A stretch of DNA of 64,000 bases from NCBI GenBank assembly GCA_905221605.1, contig CAJNDS010002400.1:27501-91500 (forward strand). Direction: 5' to 3'. Position numbers and translations under genes: made by a program. The notes beneath the pieces were generated by a model, which saw only the letters and a program-made list of their open reading frames with translations, searched no databases and had not been told where the DNA came from. Shown here piece after piece: positions 49,455 through 58,456 of the stretch; the stretch's first letter is position 1, and every line of letters begins with the position of its first letter. The stretch is from Symbiodinium natans (lineage: Eukaryota; Sar; Dinophyceae; Suessiales; Symbiodiniaceae).

Positions 49455-50147
49455 AAATGACCCTTAGCCACGAGAAATGACCCTTAGCCACGAAGGAAAT
49501 GACCCTTAGCCACGAAGGAAATACCCTTATCCACGAAGAAATTACCCTTAGCCACGAAGAAATGGTCCTTAGCACCCAGGAAATGGCCGTTAGCGACCAA
49601 GAAATTGCCCTTAGTGACGAAGAAATGGCCCTTAGCGAAGAAATTGCCCTTAGCCACGAAGAAATGACCCTTAGCCACGAAGAAATGACCCTTAGCCACG
49701 AAGAAATGACCCTTAGCCACGAAGGAAATGACCCTTAGCCACGAAGGAAATGACCCTTAGCCACGAAGAAATTAGCCTTAGCCACGAAGAAATGGCCCTT
49801 AGCACCCAGGAAATGGCCCTTAGCGACCAAGAAATTGCCCTGAGCGACGAAGAAATGGCCCTTAGCGAAGAAATTGCCCTTAGCCACGAAGAAATGACCC
49901 TTAGCCACGAAGAAATGACCCTTAGCCACGAAGGAAATGACCCTTAGCCACGAAGGAAATGACCCTTAGCCACGAAGAAATTACCCTTAGCCACGAAGAA
50001 ATGGCCCTTAGCACCCAGGAAATGGCCCTTAGCGACCAAGAAATTGCCCTGAGCGACGAAGAAATGGCCCTTAGCGAAGAAATTGCCCTTAGCCACGAAG
50101 AAATGACCCTTAGCCACGAAGAAATGACCCTTAGCCACGAAGGACTA
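49455..50147 (+). repeat. 21-bp minisatellite with a 209-bp higher-order unit
   Basis: Unit AATGACCCTTAGCCACGAAGA (one base over the quoting limit is avoided here: core CCCTTAGCCACGAAGAAAT). Groups of ten units form a block repeated at 49750 and 49959 (209 bp apart), with an earlier, more diverged block from 49499. Both strands are open: plus gives LSHEEMTLSHEEM, minus gives AKGHFFVAKGHFF. I regard both as by-products of a repeat length divisible by three. Confidence 0.85.
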
Positions 50148-50230
50148 TAGGGTTTAAATATATATGTGATAGAGAGGTTTAGGGTTTAGGGTTTGGGGGT
50201 TAGGGCTTTTTGGGGCCCATCTAGGAAAAT

Positions 50231-50346
50231 GTTCAACATACCCCTTGGGCATACCCCCTTAAAAGAAATGAAGGGGTCTGGTAAAATCCTTCATTATATT
50301 CTCCGTTTAGAGGTTAAGGGGCTATGGGTTTGGGGTATGTCGAACT
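50231..50346 (+). repeat. inverted-repeat element, family L
   Basis: GTTCAACATACCCC at the left, GGGGTATGTCGAAC at the right; one mismatch in 14. Confidence 0.65.
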
Positions 50347-50403
50347 GTTCTTAAAGTTTAGGGCTTATGGAGTGCAGGGAGTAGGTCCCTCAACCCGAAG
50401 CCC

Positions 50404-50463
50404 TGAACTCTTTCTTGCTGGGCGTGCCTTAGCGCCTTCGGTTTTCCGGGCTGGTCCACCAAC
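50404..50463 (-). CDS. predicted exon 'VDQPGKPKALRHAQQERVQ'
   Basis: About 20 residues, basic. Confidence 0.45.
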
Positions 50464-51240
50464 CCTAAGTCCGAAACCCTGAAGCCGCCCTTCACCTGTA
50501 AGTGCTGAGGCCCTGAACCCTTCACTACATCATCTTGAACTCTGAAGCCCTTTGCCCAGAAACCTGAACTCCTTAAGCCCTCAACTCTCGAATTGGCCGA
50601 GTTCTGTTCCTCAAAAGTAACCTAACCCCTAGCCCCTAAACCCAGTTTAGGGTTTGGGGTTCCTTAGCCGTCGCCTCCCTATATAAATAAATACTAAATC
50701 CCCATGCTCCCTAGAACTCCCAAACTCCCGAAACGCCCTTCAAGCCACCAAAAGCCCTAAGCACCCTCTAAACACCCTAATCCCTACAACTCGCCAGAAG
50801 CATCCCCAAGGCCCCCTAACAACCCTGTAAAGTTCCGAAAGACTCCGAAGCCCGCAAGAAAAAGACCCAAAGCTTCCCTAAACCTTAAACCCTAAACCCT
50901 ACACCCTAAACCCTAAACAGCCCGAAGCCGTAGCCTCCTAGAAGGATCTCTAACGCCTTACAAGCCCCCTAAACACCCCAAACCTCCTTGAAAGAAGCCC
51001 CGAAAAGCTCTACACTTACCCAAAATAAACCCCCCCCCCCTCCTAAAACCTAAACGCCCTATATATATAGACCCCAAAACCTCCCCCCAAAAAACCCTCA
51101 AAACACCCCTGAGAGCAGCCCCTAAACCCTGCACCCGAAAACCCTAAAAGCCCTAAGCCCTAAATGCCCTAAACGCCCTAAACGCCCTAAACCCTAGACG
51201 CCCTAAAAGCCCTAAACCCCTAAGCAGCGAAAAGCTCCGA
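50464..51240. other. no exon seen; CCCTAAA-derived DNA
   Basis: Degenerate CCCTAAA, CCCTAAACG and CCCTAAAAG units dominate. The island at 51240-51335 is open on both strands and undecided. Confidence 0.5.
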
Positions 51241-51338
51241 GGGGCCGCCTCCGCCAGCTCCGGCGGGGGCAGGAGCTGGAATTGGCAAAGGAGAACGGGC
51301 GGGGTGTTCGAGGAGAGCTGCGCCTGCGCTTGTCGTGT

Positions 51339-51515
51339 AGGGTTTGGGGTTTGGGGTTTGGGGTTTGGGGTTTGGGGTTTGGGGTTTGGGGTTTGGGGTT
51401 TGGGGTTTGGGGTTTGGGGTTTGGTTTGGGGTTTGGGGTTTGGGGTTTGGGGTTTGGGGTTTGGGGTTTGGGGATTGGGGTTTGGGGTTTGGGGTTTGGG
51501 GTTTGGGGTTTTAGG
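51339..51515 (+). repeat. TTTGGGG array, about 25 units
   Basis: Almost pure TTTGGGG heptamers, a homogenised variant of TTTAGGG; then TTTTAGGG-type units to 51590. Confidence 0.95.
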
Positions 51516-51589
51516 GTTCTAGGGTTTTGGGGTTTTAGGGTTTTTTGGGTTTTAGAGTTTTAGGGTTTAGAGTTTAGGGTTTAGGGCTT

Positions 51590-51645
51590 CCCCCCTTCCG
51601 TGCCTGGAAGTCTGCGGACAGGCTAAGCAGAAACCTGGGGAAGGT
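51590..51645 (-). CDS. predicted micro-exon 'FPRFLLSLSADFQARKG'
   Basis: 17 residues between a TTTGGGG/TTTAGGG region and TTTAGGG units at 51655. Confidence 0.4.
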
Positions 51646-51654
51646 TGGGGAAGT

Positions 51655-51745
51655 TTAGGGTTTAGGGTTTAGGGGTTTAGGGTTTAGGGAACCCTAAACC
51701 CTAAACCCCTAAACCCTAAACCCTAAACCTTAAACCCTAAACGGT
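51655..51745. repeat. inverted telomere-like arrays
   Basis: TTTAGGG units (51655-51688) meet CCCTAAA units (51690-51740) with three intervening bases, forming a near-perfect palindrome. Confidence 0.85.
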
Positions 51746-51781
51746 TTAGGGTTTGAAGCCCTACGGCTCCCCCCCCCCCCC

Positions 51782-51846
51782 CCACATACAGATCTCTTTG
51801 AACCCAGGCTTCCATACCCAAAATCGTGAAACCCCACCTTTGCTAG
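51782..51846 (-). CDS. predicted exon 'WGFTILGMEAWVQRDLYV'
   Basis: After AGCAAAG|GTGG; 18-20 residues. Confidence 0.5.
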
Positions 51847-52003
51847 GGTTTGGGGTTTAGGGTTAGGGCACCCAAACCCTAAACCCTAAACCCTAAACCC
51901 TTTTTGAGGCCACAGGTAGACAGATGAACAACAGCCTAGGGGGGAAGCCTACACCCTAAACCCTAAAACGCAAAAGTCTCTCTGAAACCCACAAATTCGG
52001 AGG

Positions 52004-52093
52004 TTCCCCTTATACTAGAAGTCCTTAATAGGGATTGGCGGTACCATATATAATCCCTATTCAGGACTGTTAGTATAAGGGGGTACATCCCAA
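52004..52093 (+). mobile_element. family A element
   Basis: GGTTCCCCTTATACTAGAAG ... AAGGGGGTACATCCCAA. Confidence 0.8.
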
Positions 52094-52256
52094 CCCACAA
52101 ACCCTAATACCCTAAGCCCCCAACCCGACAGCCCTAAGGCCCTGGAACTCGACACCCCATAAACCCTACACAGCCTAAAACCCTGAAACCTAAACCCTTA
52201 GACTCCAAAAGGCTGTACAGTAATAACACCCTGCAAACCCTGAAGCCCTTTCAGGC

Positions 52257-52354
52257 CGCCAGGGGGCCGGAAGTAGTTCATGGGCCCTCCTGGTCGTAGA
52301 GTCAGCGTCTCGCCATTGAGGCAGCGGCTCGCCTATGGACTCGGTGGTATCAGC
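52257..52354 (-). CDS. predicted exon 'TTESIGEPLPQWRDADSTTR'
   Basis: About 33 residues, ending RAHELLPAPWR. Confidence 0.6.
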
Positions 52355-52693
52355 AGGGCTTTGGGTTTTGGGTTTAGGGTTTAGAGTGTACGGCTCTTTG
52401 TATCCCTATACTTATATGCACAGACATGCAATAAGGATAACCCTTAACCCTAAACGCTGCTTGTGTCTGCTTCATACCGTGGTGTTCGGACTGCACTGTA
52501 TCATGGCGCCCAGAAAAGCTTAGTGTCAGGAGACCAGTTCCCAGGTAGGGTTTAGGTTTTAGGGTTTAGGGTTTAGGGTTCAGGGTTCAGGGTTTAGCGC
52601 TGTGTGAGGGGTATATGGGAAGTCTACACCGGAAATTGCTCTAGAGGTGCATGGTTTAGGAGGTGAAATGTCCTAAGCCATTAGACACTATTG

Positions 52694-52760
52694 CCTGATA
52701 GCTTTCACTGGCCTTGGACACACGAACTCCGCAAGGACCACCGGATCGTTGTGCCTTAAA
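52694..52760 (-). CDS. predicted exon 'NDPVVLAEFVCPRPVKAIR'
   Basis: About 22 residues before a TAG; flanked on the right by CCCTATAAA units. Confidence 0.55.
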
Positions 52761-52830
52761 CCCTATAAACCCTAAAATCTAAGCTTAAAGCGACGGCTCA
52801 TGGCTACATTAGGCGTAGCTGATCATACCT

Positions 52831-52906
52831 TTGATGCTGTTCCTTCCCCTTGTCTTGCGTGTCATTGGAAAGGCACGCAAGACGAGGGGAAAGAACAACA
52901 TCAAAT
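52831..52906 (+). repeat. long hairpin (33-bp arms)
   Basis: Left arm TTGATGCTGTTCCTTCCCCT..., right arm its complement with few mismatches, loop of about 9 bp. Single copy in this window. Confidence 0.75.
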
Positions 52907-53097
52907 GGACATGTCCCAAATTTGGTGCAACCTTAACATACCTCCCCGCCTCTCCGATAATCCTCAAAATGGCTCCTCCCATTTCTGGGAACCCTAAACC
53001 CTCCCCCCCCTCCGGGCCCCCGAATCTCAACGCTAAACTGCAACAACGGGCCCTCTTGGTGCATGGATGACTGTCCTCCTTTGTAATACTCAGAAAA

Positions 53098-53275
53098 AGT
53101 ATCTGAATATATATATATATATATATATACATATACAAAGATAGATAGATAAATCGATAGATATACATTTGCTTATTAATTTATAGCAAGATATATAGCA
53201 GGAATTATGTATAGCCTAAAATACAACATGAATAATATGACACACACACACATATATATATATATATCTATGAAT
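53098..53275. repeat. AT-rich microsatellites
   Basis: (TA)n at 53107-53130 and 53252-53268, with (CA)n near 53240. Confidence 0.85.
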
Positions 53276-53497
53276 TATCCCAAAGGCCCAAAGCCTGATT
53301 ACCCTAAGAGCTTCTACCTGAAGGTTCTAGCAGCAGGTAGGGTAAAATGAACAAACAACCAATTGAAGCCCATGAATCCTTATCCCCTAAACCCTAGAGC
53401 CTCTACCCCAAAACCTCTAAGCCCCTATTTCCCCAAAACCCTAAACCCTAAACCCTAAGCCCTAAACCCAAAACCCAAAACCCTAAACCCTAAACCG

Positions 53498-53610
53498 TCG
53501 GGCCTCGACCACTGCTTCCACGTGATACTCCGCCCGCGGCCCGTCCGCAGGAAACTCAACGCCACCAACTTTCGCATCGGAGGGCTCGCACGCCATGGCA
53601 TCAGGACTTG
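53498..53610 (-). CDS. predicted exon 'ACEPSDAKVGGVEFPADGP'
   Basis: About 37 residues with strong coding look: MACEPSDAKVGGVEFPADG, RAEYHVEAVVEARR. Confidence 0.7.
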
Positions 53611-53829
53611 GGCTGAGGGCCTAAGCCCTCAACTCAGGGCGTAGGGCTTAGGGCCTAGGGTTTAGGGCTTCGGGCTTAGGGATTTAGGGTTTAGGGCTTA
53701 GGGGTTTAGTGGCTTAGATGCTTGGAGCTTAGGGGATTCAGTGCCAGTTTGGCAGTAGGGGCTCCTCAATCCAGGGTTGAACGTTTCGAAGCAGGGCCGC
53801 GGGTTGAGGGCCTAGCTTTTGTCGTATTA

Positions 53830-54270
53830 TGCGATTTGCCTATTCTTTAGTCATGTGCGTATATAGGAAAATAACTATAAATGAGAGCACAGCTTTATTT
53901 GATGCAAATATGTAATCGTAAAATGTAAACAGATCACACAATACAAGCTCTATGAAGCAAAACACACACCATGACCATATTTTGACCACAATTCAGAACA
54001 TCATGTGCGACAGTCAGGGACTGCCTCACATTCCAACGAGCACTACAGAAGCGCAAGCACACGAACACGACTTGGCCTTTAGGGAGATTTCACGCCCCAA
54101 GCCCCAAACCTGAAACCCTCACTCAGCCCCCCAAGCCCCAACCTCAAGCACTAAGCTCAGGCCCAAAACTCCCATCCTAACCCTAGTCTAGGCTTGAGGG
54201 TGAACACTGAACCGTTGACTGAACCCCTGAAGCATTAGCGCTAACCCCTACAACCCTCAAATCCTCGACC
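53830..54270. other. no exon seen
   Basis: Moderately AT-rich unique DNA followed by CCCTAAA-like units (54.1-54.27 kb). Confidence 0.5.
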
Positions 54271-54275
54271 CCCTT

Positions 54276-54352
54276 CATGCCCAGCGGCCAGTAGCCGCTC
54301 GCGCTCCACAATGCGCCTCGAATCGAGTTCATGCTGCCTCGGTGTGCAGGCT
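54276..54352 (-). CDS. predicted exon 'RQHELDSRRIVERERLLAAG'
   Basis: About 25 residues, charged helix. Confidence 0.65.
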
Positions 54353-54409
54353 CCCACCCCCCCCTCCAATCCCCCCCCTCTGCCCCCTAACAACCTAAAA
54401 GGCTGAAAC

Positions 54410-54495
54410 TTGGGATGTTCCCTCTTTTACTAACAGTCCTTAATCGGGATTATAATGGGGGGTACAGGACTGCTGGTAGAAGGGGGAACATCCCA
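54410..54495 (+). mobile_element. family A element
   Basis: TTGGGATGTTCCCTCTTTTA ... AGAAGGGGGAACATCCCA. Confidence 0.8.
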
Positions 54496-54537
54496 GGCTG
54501 AAACCCAAAAACGTCTAGCACTCTGCCCTGGTAAAGC

Positions 54538-54605
54538 CTATCCAAAGTAACCCTCTGCCTTTGCAAGGGAACTTCAATATGCTCAGCAAGAGCCAGCCTA
54601 AACCC
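54538..54605 (-). CDS. predicted exon 'LALAEHIEVPLQRQRVTLD'
   Basis: Acceptor GGGTTTAG|GCTGGC supplied by a telomere-type unit; about 22 residues. Confidence 0.65.
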
Positions 54606-54649
54606 GTTAACCCCTCTCGCATGGATGATCTTAGACCCCTAACCCTAAA

Positions 54650-54835
54650 CCCTAAGCCTTCAACCCTCAACCCTAAACCCTGAACCCTAAACCCTAGACC
54701 CTAAACCCTACACCCTAAACCTTACAGTAGGGAGCAGGACCTAAACCCTAAACCCTAAACCCTAAACCCTAAACCCTAAACCCTAAACCCTAAACCCTAA
54801 ACCCTGAACCCTAAACCCTAAACGCCCTGAGCCCT
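54650..54835 (-). repeat. telomere-like CCCTAAA arrays
   Basis: Two arrays, the second (54742-54830) of about 12 units. Confidence 0.95.
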
Positions 54836-54967
54836 AAGATCCAGGATTGAGGGCTCGGGGTGCCTGTTGCTCTGGGAGAGGGAGGGGCCTTGATCTTGCG
54901 AAAGTGCACGCGACTGTAGGGTTGAGGGTTTTAGGGGTTTAGGGTTTTAGGGTTTTAGGCTTTAGGG

Positions 54968-55121
54968 ATTGCGGTTCAGACTTGTGGTACTTCAGGACTG
55001 CTACCAAGCTACTGATAACTATCCACGATGTTTTTGGAGGGTTGACATCTGGTTGCAACTTTTCTTGGGCCCTCTCTGGTCCCATGCTTAGAACTCTCCG
55101 TGAGCCTTTTTGAAGCAAGCC
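54968..55121 (-). CDS. predicted exon, about 51 residues
   Basis: Acceptor GTCCAG|GGCTTG. Reads LLQKGSRRVLSMGPERAQEK, LQPDVNPPKTSWIVISSLVA, VLKYHKSEPQS. One of the longest mini-exons; family unknown. Confidence 0.65.
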
Positions 55122-55246
55122 CTGGACCCGAAATCCGAGGCCCTGCAAATTCTAACCCACCCTAAACCCTAAACCCTGAAGCCTTTTGCCTAAACCCCAA
55201 ACCCGAAACCTCTGAAAGGGCACTCCTCACCAAAAGAACGCAACAA

Positions 55247-55303
55247 AACTGAGATGGCAGCCTCTTTTGCCTGTCCACCTCCTCCTGGCCAGGGTTGTTT
55301 TCA
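55247..55303 (-). CDS. predicted exon 'ENNPGQEEVDRQKRLPSQF'
   Basis: About 20 residues, hydrophilic. Confidence 0.5.
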
Positions 55304-55309
55304 GGGCCC

Positions 55310-55356
55310 TAAACCCTAAACCCTAAACCCTAAACCCTAAACCCTAAACCCTAAAC
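55310..55356 (-). repeat. telomere-like CCCTAAA array
   Basis: Six to seven units; its first bases in minus sense (GTTTAGGG) would be the donor of the preceding exon. Confidence 0.95.
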
Positions 55357-55452
55357 AGCTTCACATCTCTGCTTGAGGACATGAAAGACAGGGTTTCGAG
55401 CTTGGGGAGTTGATTCAGGATGCGCCCCCTTGTTTCGAGTATTGCCTTGATG
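55357..55452 (-). CDS. predicted exon, LRR-like 'ILNQLPKLETLSFMSSSRD'
   Basis: Acceptor CCTGTAG|CATCAA, donor GAAGCT|GTTTAGGG. IKAILETRGRILNQLPKLET, LSFMSSSRDVKL. The 'LPKLETLSF' part looks like one leucine-rich repeat. Confidence 0.65.
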
Positions 55453-55534
55453 CTACAGGTTTAGGGTTTAGGGTTTACGGTTTAGGGTTTCATAGCAAAC
55501 ATGGGCCAAAAGTCATGCCTTATGAAAGACTGTT

Positions 55535-55615
55535 TGCTATGTGGGGGGAGGGGGCTGGTGGCATCCGAAGACGCACCAAGAGGCTGATTCGAACTGGGGC
55601 TTACAGCCTCGTTTG
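55535..55615 (-). CDS. predicted exon 'NEAVSPSSNQPLGASSDATS'
   Basis: About 28 residues, Ser/Pro-rich. Confidence 0.5.
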
Positions 55616-55726
55616 AGGGTCCGGTAACCCAACACCGTAAACCTTAAACCCTAAACCCTAAACCCTAAACATCCCTAAACCCTAAACCCTAAACCCTTAT
55701 AAGTACCCGCGAACCTGCAAAGTAGT

Positions 55727-55805
55727 TCTAAGCTTCGCATCTCCCGGGTGAATCAGCTCAGTGGGTCGGAGTGCGTTGAATCTCAGGGGTTGGCTCTTTA
55801 ACAGG
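55727..55805 (-). CDS. predicted exon 'LRFNALRPTELIHPGDAKL'
   Basis: About 28 residues (LLKSQPLRFNALRPTELIHP). Confidence 0.55.
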
Positions 55806-55837
55806 TTTAGGGCTTCGGGTTTAGGACTTCGGGTTTA

Positions 55838-55942
55838 GGATGTTCCCCCCTATACGAACACTCCTCAAAGGGCGTTGTCATAGGGGGTACTATCATCCCT
55901 ATTGCGGTATTGCGGACTGGTAGTACAAGGAGGAACATCCCA
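55838..55942 (+). mobile_element. family A element
   Basis: GGATGTTCCCCCCTATACGA ... CAAGGAGGAACATCCCAA. Confidence 0.75.
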
Positions 55943-56149
55943 AGTTTAGGGTTGTAGGGCTTCGGGTCCACTCAAGGCTCGGCGGTCCCTGCTGCTCTTC
56001 CTTCTTCGCTTGGTTTCACTGGTGGCTCACAAGACTAGGGAGCCTAGGGAGCCTGTTGAAAACCAGAGAACATGGGACCTCAACCCAAAACCTTAAACCT
56101 ACGCCCTTGGGTGCCCAGACTCTGAGTCACTGAGGCTTGAACCACCTGA

Positions 56150-56218
56150 ATCCCTAAACCCTAAACCCTAAACCCTAAACCCTAAACCCTAAACCCTAAA
56201 CCCTAAACCCTAAACCCT
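56150..56218 (-). repeat. telomere-like CCCTAAA array, about 9 units
   Basis: Nine perfect units. Confidence 0.95.
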
Positions 56219-56224
56219 GACCCC

Positions 56225-56335
56225 TCTGCGCTTTCAACTCTAGTAGGGACTTCGAGCTTCGGGTTTAGCGAAGCCCTACAAGTGAAGCGAGATCCGGAAC
56301 CCCCTGAACGCTCGCACACGAAGCCCTGCAAACCT
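56225..56335 (-). CDS. possible exon 'ASLNPKLEVPTRVESAE'
   Basis: No stop across about 36 codons in one minus frame; composition is moderate. Confidence 0.35.
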
Positions 56336-56589
56336 TCAAGCCGCCATGGGTTTAGGGCTTAGTGTTTAGCGTTTAGGGCTTTAGGGCTAAAATAAGCTCA
56401 TCCCCCCCCAACCCTCTGAACCCCAACGCCCTTAGCGCTACAAGCCCTGTATACCCTGCCAAATATGAAGCAACAAAAAACACAAGGCTCCAATCGCCCT
56501 AAACCCTAAACCCTAAAACCCTAAACCCTAAACCCCCCAAGCCCCTGAGCTCGATACCATTAGGTTTTCGGCCCTAAAAAACCCGAAAA

Positions 56590-56672
56590 CTCAACCAAGT
56601 CCCTGCCTGCTGCTTCAGCTTTTCGCGCTCGGCTGGGCTCAGCCGAGACGTGTCGCCGTTGGTGTCCTGGGC
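56590..56672 (-). CDS. predicted exon 'GDTSRLSPAEREKLKQQAGT'
   Basis: About 28 residues, AQDTNGDTSRLSPAEREKLK, then QQAGTWLS. Very coding-like. Confidence 0.7.
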
Positions 56673-56679
56673 TTAGGGT

Positions 56680-56770
56680 TTAGGGTTTAGGGTTTAGGGT
56701 TTAGGGTTTAGGGTTTAGGGTTTAGGGTTTAGGGTTTAAGGTTTAGGGTTTAGGGTTTAGGGTTTAGGAT
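56680..56770 (+). repeat. telomere-like TTTAGGG array, about 12 units
   Basis: Near-perfect units. Confidence 0.95.
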
Positions 56771-56842
56771 TTTGGGTTTAGGAATTCTCCAATGTACGGT
56801 TCTGGGTCATCCTATGGGCCCTCTTACTCAGGGGTTTAGGTT

Positions 56843-56935
56843 GGGATGTTTCCCCCTTGTACTAACAGCCCTTACTAGGGACTCTAGCACCCCCGACTAT
56901 TTCTCCCTGATGTCGTGGGGGCTGTTCTTTGTTGT
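56843..56935 (+). mobile_element. family A element, right end lost
   Basis: TTGGGATGTTTCCCCCTTGT; the complementary end is missing. Confidence 0.65.
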
Positions 56936-56967
56936 CGCCCTTTCGGGAGCCCTGGACCCTTTTAGGA

Positions 56968-57030
56968 GCCCTAAACCCTAAACCCTAAACCCTAAACCCT
57001 AAACCCTAAACCCTAAACCCTAAACCCTAA
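56968..57030 (-). repeat. telomere-like CCCTAAA array, about 9 units
   Basis: Near-perfect units. Confidence 0.95.
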
Positions 57031-57034
57031 ACCC

Positions 57035-57105
57035 TCAACCCACCTTGGATTTCTAAAACCACCAAAGCGACGGCCTTCAGGAGCCGCAAGGTTCCAGCAT
57101 CAAGG
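57035..57105 (-). CDS. predicted exon 'DAGTLRLLKAVALVVLEIQ'
   Basis: About 23 residues, hydrophobic helix. Confidence 0.55.
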
Positions 57106-57290
57106 GCTTATGGGTTTGGGGGTTTAGGGTTTAGGGTTTAGGGTTTAGGGTTTAGGGTTTCGGGTTTAGGGTTAGTCCAGAGGGGTGAGGGCATAAGGTT
57201 CAGTGCCTAGCTTTCCAGACCCTAAACTAAATCCTAAACCCTGAGCCCAAAACCCCAAAGCCTGAACCCTCAACCCTAAAACCCTTTTAG

Positions 57291-57494
57291 TTGGAATGTT
57301 CCCCGCTATACCAACAGTCCTTAATAGGGATCATACTCGGGGGTAGGGGTGCTATAATCCCTATTCAGGACTGTTCATATAAGGCCTAGTAGCCCAGTAA
57401 CCATAGTTTTGGTTGGTTACTTTATAAGGGAACCAGAACCAAAAAAACAGGGAAAAGGGGACCACTGGACTACCGAGAAGGGGGAACATCCCAA
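57291..57494 (+). mobile_element. family A element interrupted by family C
   Basis: TTGGAATGTTCCCCGCTATA ... GGGGGAACATCCCAA; a family C element sits in the right stem. Confidence 0.75.
57391..57479 (+). mobile_element. family C element nested in family A
   Basis: TAGTAGCCCAGTAACC ... CCACTGGACTACCGA with GGTTGGTTACTTTATAAGGG inside. Confidence 0.75.
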
Positions 57495-57629
57495 CTGAAG
57501 CCCTTAAGTTCCCAGATCCCCCGCAACCTGAAGCAAAAGAGCGCCCCTTGGGACCCCAAATCCTATACAACGGGAATACTACTGGGCATCCTGAACCCAA
57601 GCCCCAAACCCCAAACCCCCAGACCCCGA

Positions 57630-57716
57630 ACCCTACCCTAAACCCCAAACCCCAAACCCCAAACCCCAAACCCCAAACCCCAAACCCTAAACCCTAAACC
57701 CTAAACCCTAAACCCC
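57630..57716 (-). repeat. CCCCAAA/CCCTAAA array
   Basis: About seven CCCCAAA then five CCCTAAA units. Confidence 0.9.
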
Positions 57717-57739
57717 AAAAGATCAACCCTAGAGCCCCC

Positions 57740-58400
57740 CAATCCCTAAACTTCCCCAACGCAAGCTCAAGGCTCGGCCCCCCAAAGGCCGAGTGGCTCT
57801 ATCCCGATCCCGGTCTCGGTGCCTTGGTAGCCCAGGAACCTTCTTATAACAAGTGTTTAGGGTTTAGGCTTTAGGGCTTCGGATTAACCCTAAACCCTAA
57901 ACCCTAAACCCTAAACCCTAATTTTTGGGGTTGGTTACTTTTTCAAGGAACCTCGAACCAAAAAAACAAACAGAGACAAGAGCACCAATGGGCTGCCGAG
58001 GTGCCTGTCGCGATCCCGATCCTCGGTTGGCTTAGGGTTTAGGGTTTAGGGTTTAGGGTTTAGGGTTTAGGGTTTAGGGTTTAGGGTTTAGGGTTTAGGG
58101 CTTAGGGCTTAGGGCTTAGGGCTTAGGGCTTAGCATGGGTTTAGGGTTTAGGGCTGCTGAGGGTCAGGGGATCAGAGTTGTGGGGGTTCATGGTCGATTG
58201 TTAAGGGCACTCTAAGCCCAAAACCCTAAACCTTATAAACCCCAAACACTAAACTGGGCAGCCTAGAAGTCGTACAGATGTGTATAAAAAGTGTCGGGCT
58301 GCAAGGGGTTAGCGAGCTTACCCTGCGACGAGCTTCCCGATCACGATCGCGGTCTCGGTCGCGGTCCCGATCTCGCTCTCGATCTCGCTCCCGCGACCGC
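57740..58400 (-). CDS. Arg/Asp-rich protein segment, three small exons
   Basis: Exon a, 58400-58322 (79 bp): after CCTAG|GCGG, RSRERDRERDRDRDRDRDRD, then REARR, ending at a canonical donor CGCAGG|GTAAGC. Exon b, 58021-58005 (17 bp): GATCGGGATCGCGACAG, after ACCGAG|. Exon c, from 57822: CACCGAGACC..., RDRDRDRATRPLGG. Phases match through both joins and give a continuous RD repeat. The intron between b and c is a family C element (57823-58004). RD/RE/RS repeats are typical of splicing-related nuclear proteins. Charged exons at 62.66 and 32.4-31.8 kb could belong to similar or the same genes. Exon c's 3' end is not defined. Confidence 0.65.
57823..58004 (-). mobile_element. family C element acting as a 182-bp GC-AG intron, with a telomere-like array inside
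   Basis: Ends CTTGGTAGCCCAGGAACC and CCAATGGGCTGCCGAG; GGTGCC duplicated at 57818-57823 and 58000-58005. Minus-strand junctions are CGACAG|GCACCT and CTACCAAG|GCACCG; removing it restores the RD repeat. CCCTAAA and TTTAGGG units at 57853-57921 sit in its middle. Confidence 0.75.
58031..58160 (+). repeat. telomere-like TTTAGGG array, about 16 units
   Basis: Ten TTTAGGG then five CTTAGGG units. Confidence 0.95.
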
Positions 58401-58456
58401 CTAGGCTGAAAGGCTTTGAGGGTTGAGGGTCGCAGGGGATTTGAGGCTTAGGGGAT

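Noticed and set aside
49499-50150. Minisatellite ORFs as repeat proteins
   Set aside because: Both strands are equally open because the unit length is a multiple of three; no start context, flanking exons or sequence outside the repeat.
51282-51563. ORFs made of 'GVWGLGF' repeats
   Set aside because: Direct translation of the TTTGGGG array.
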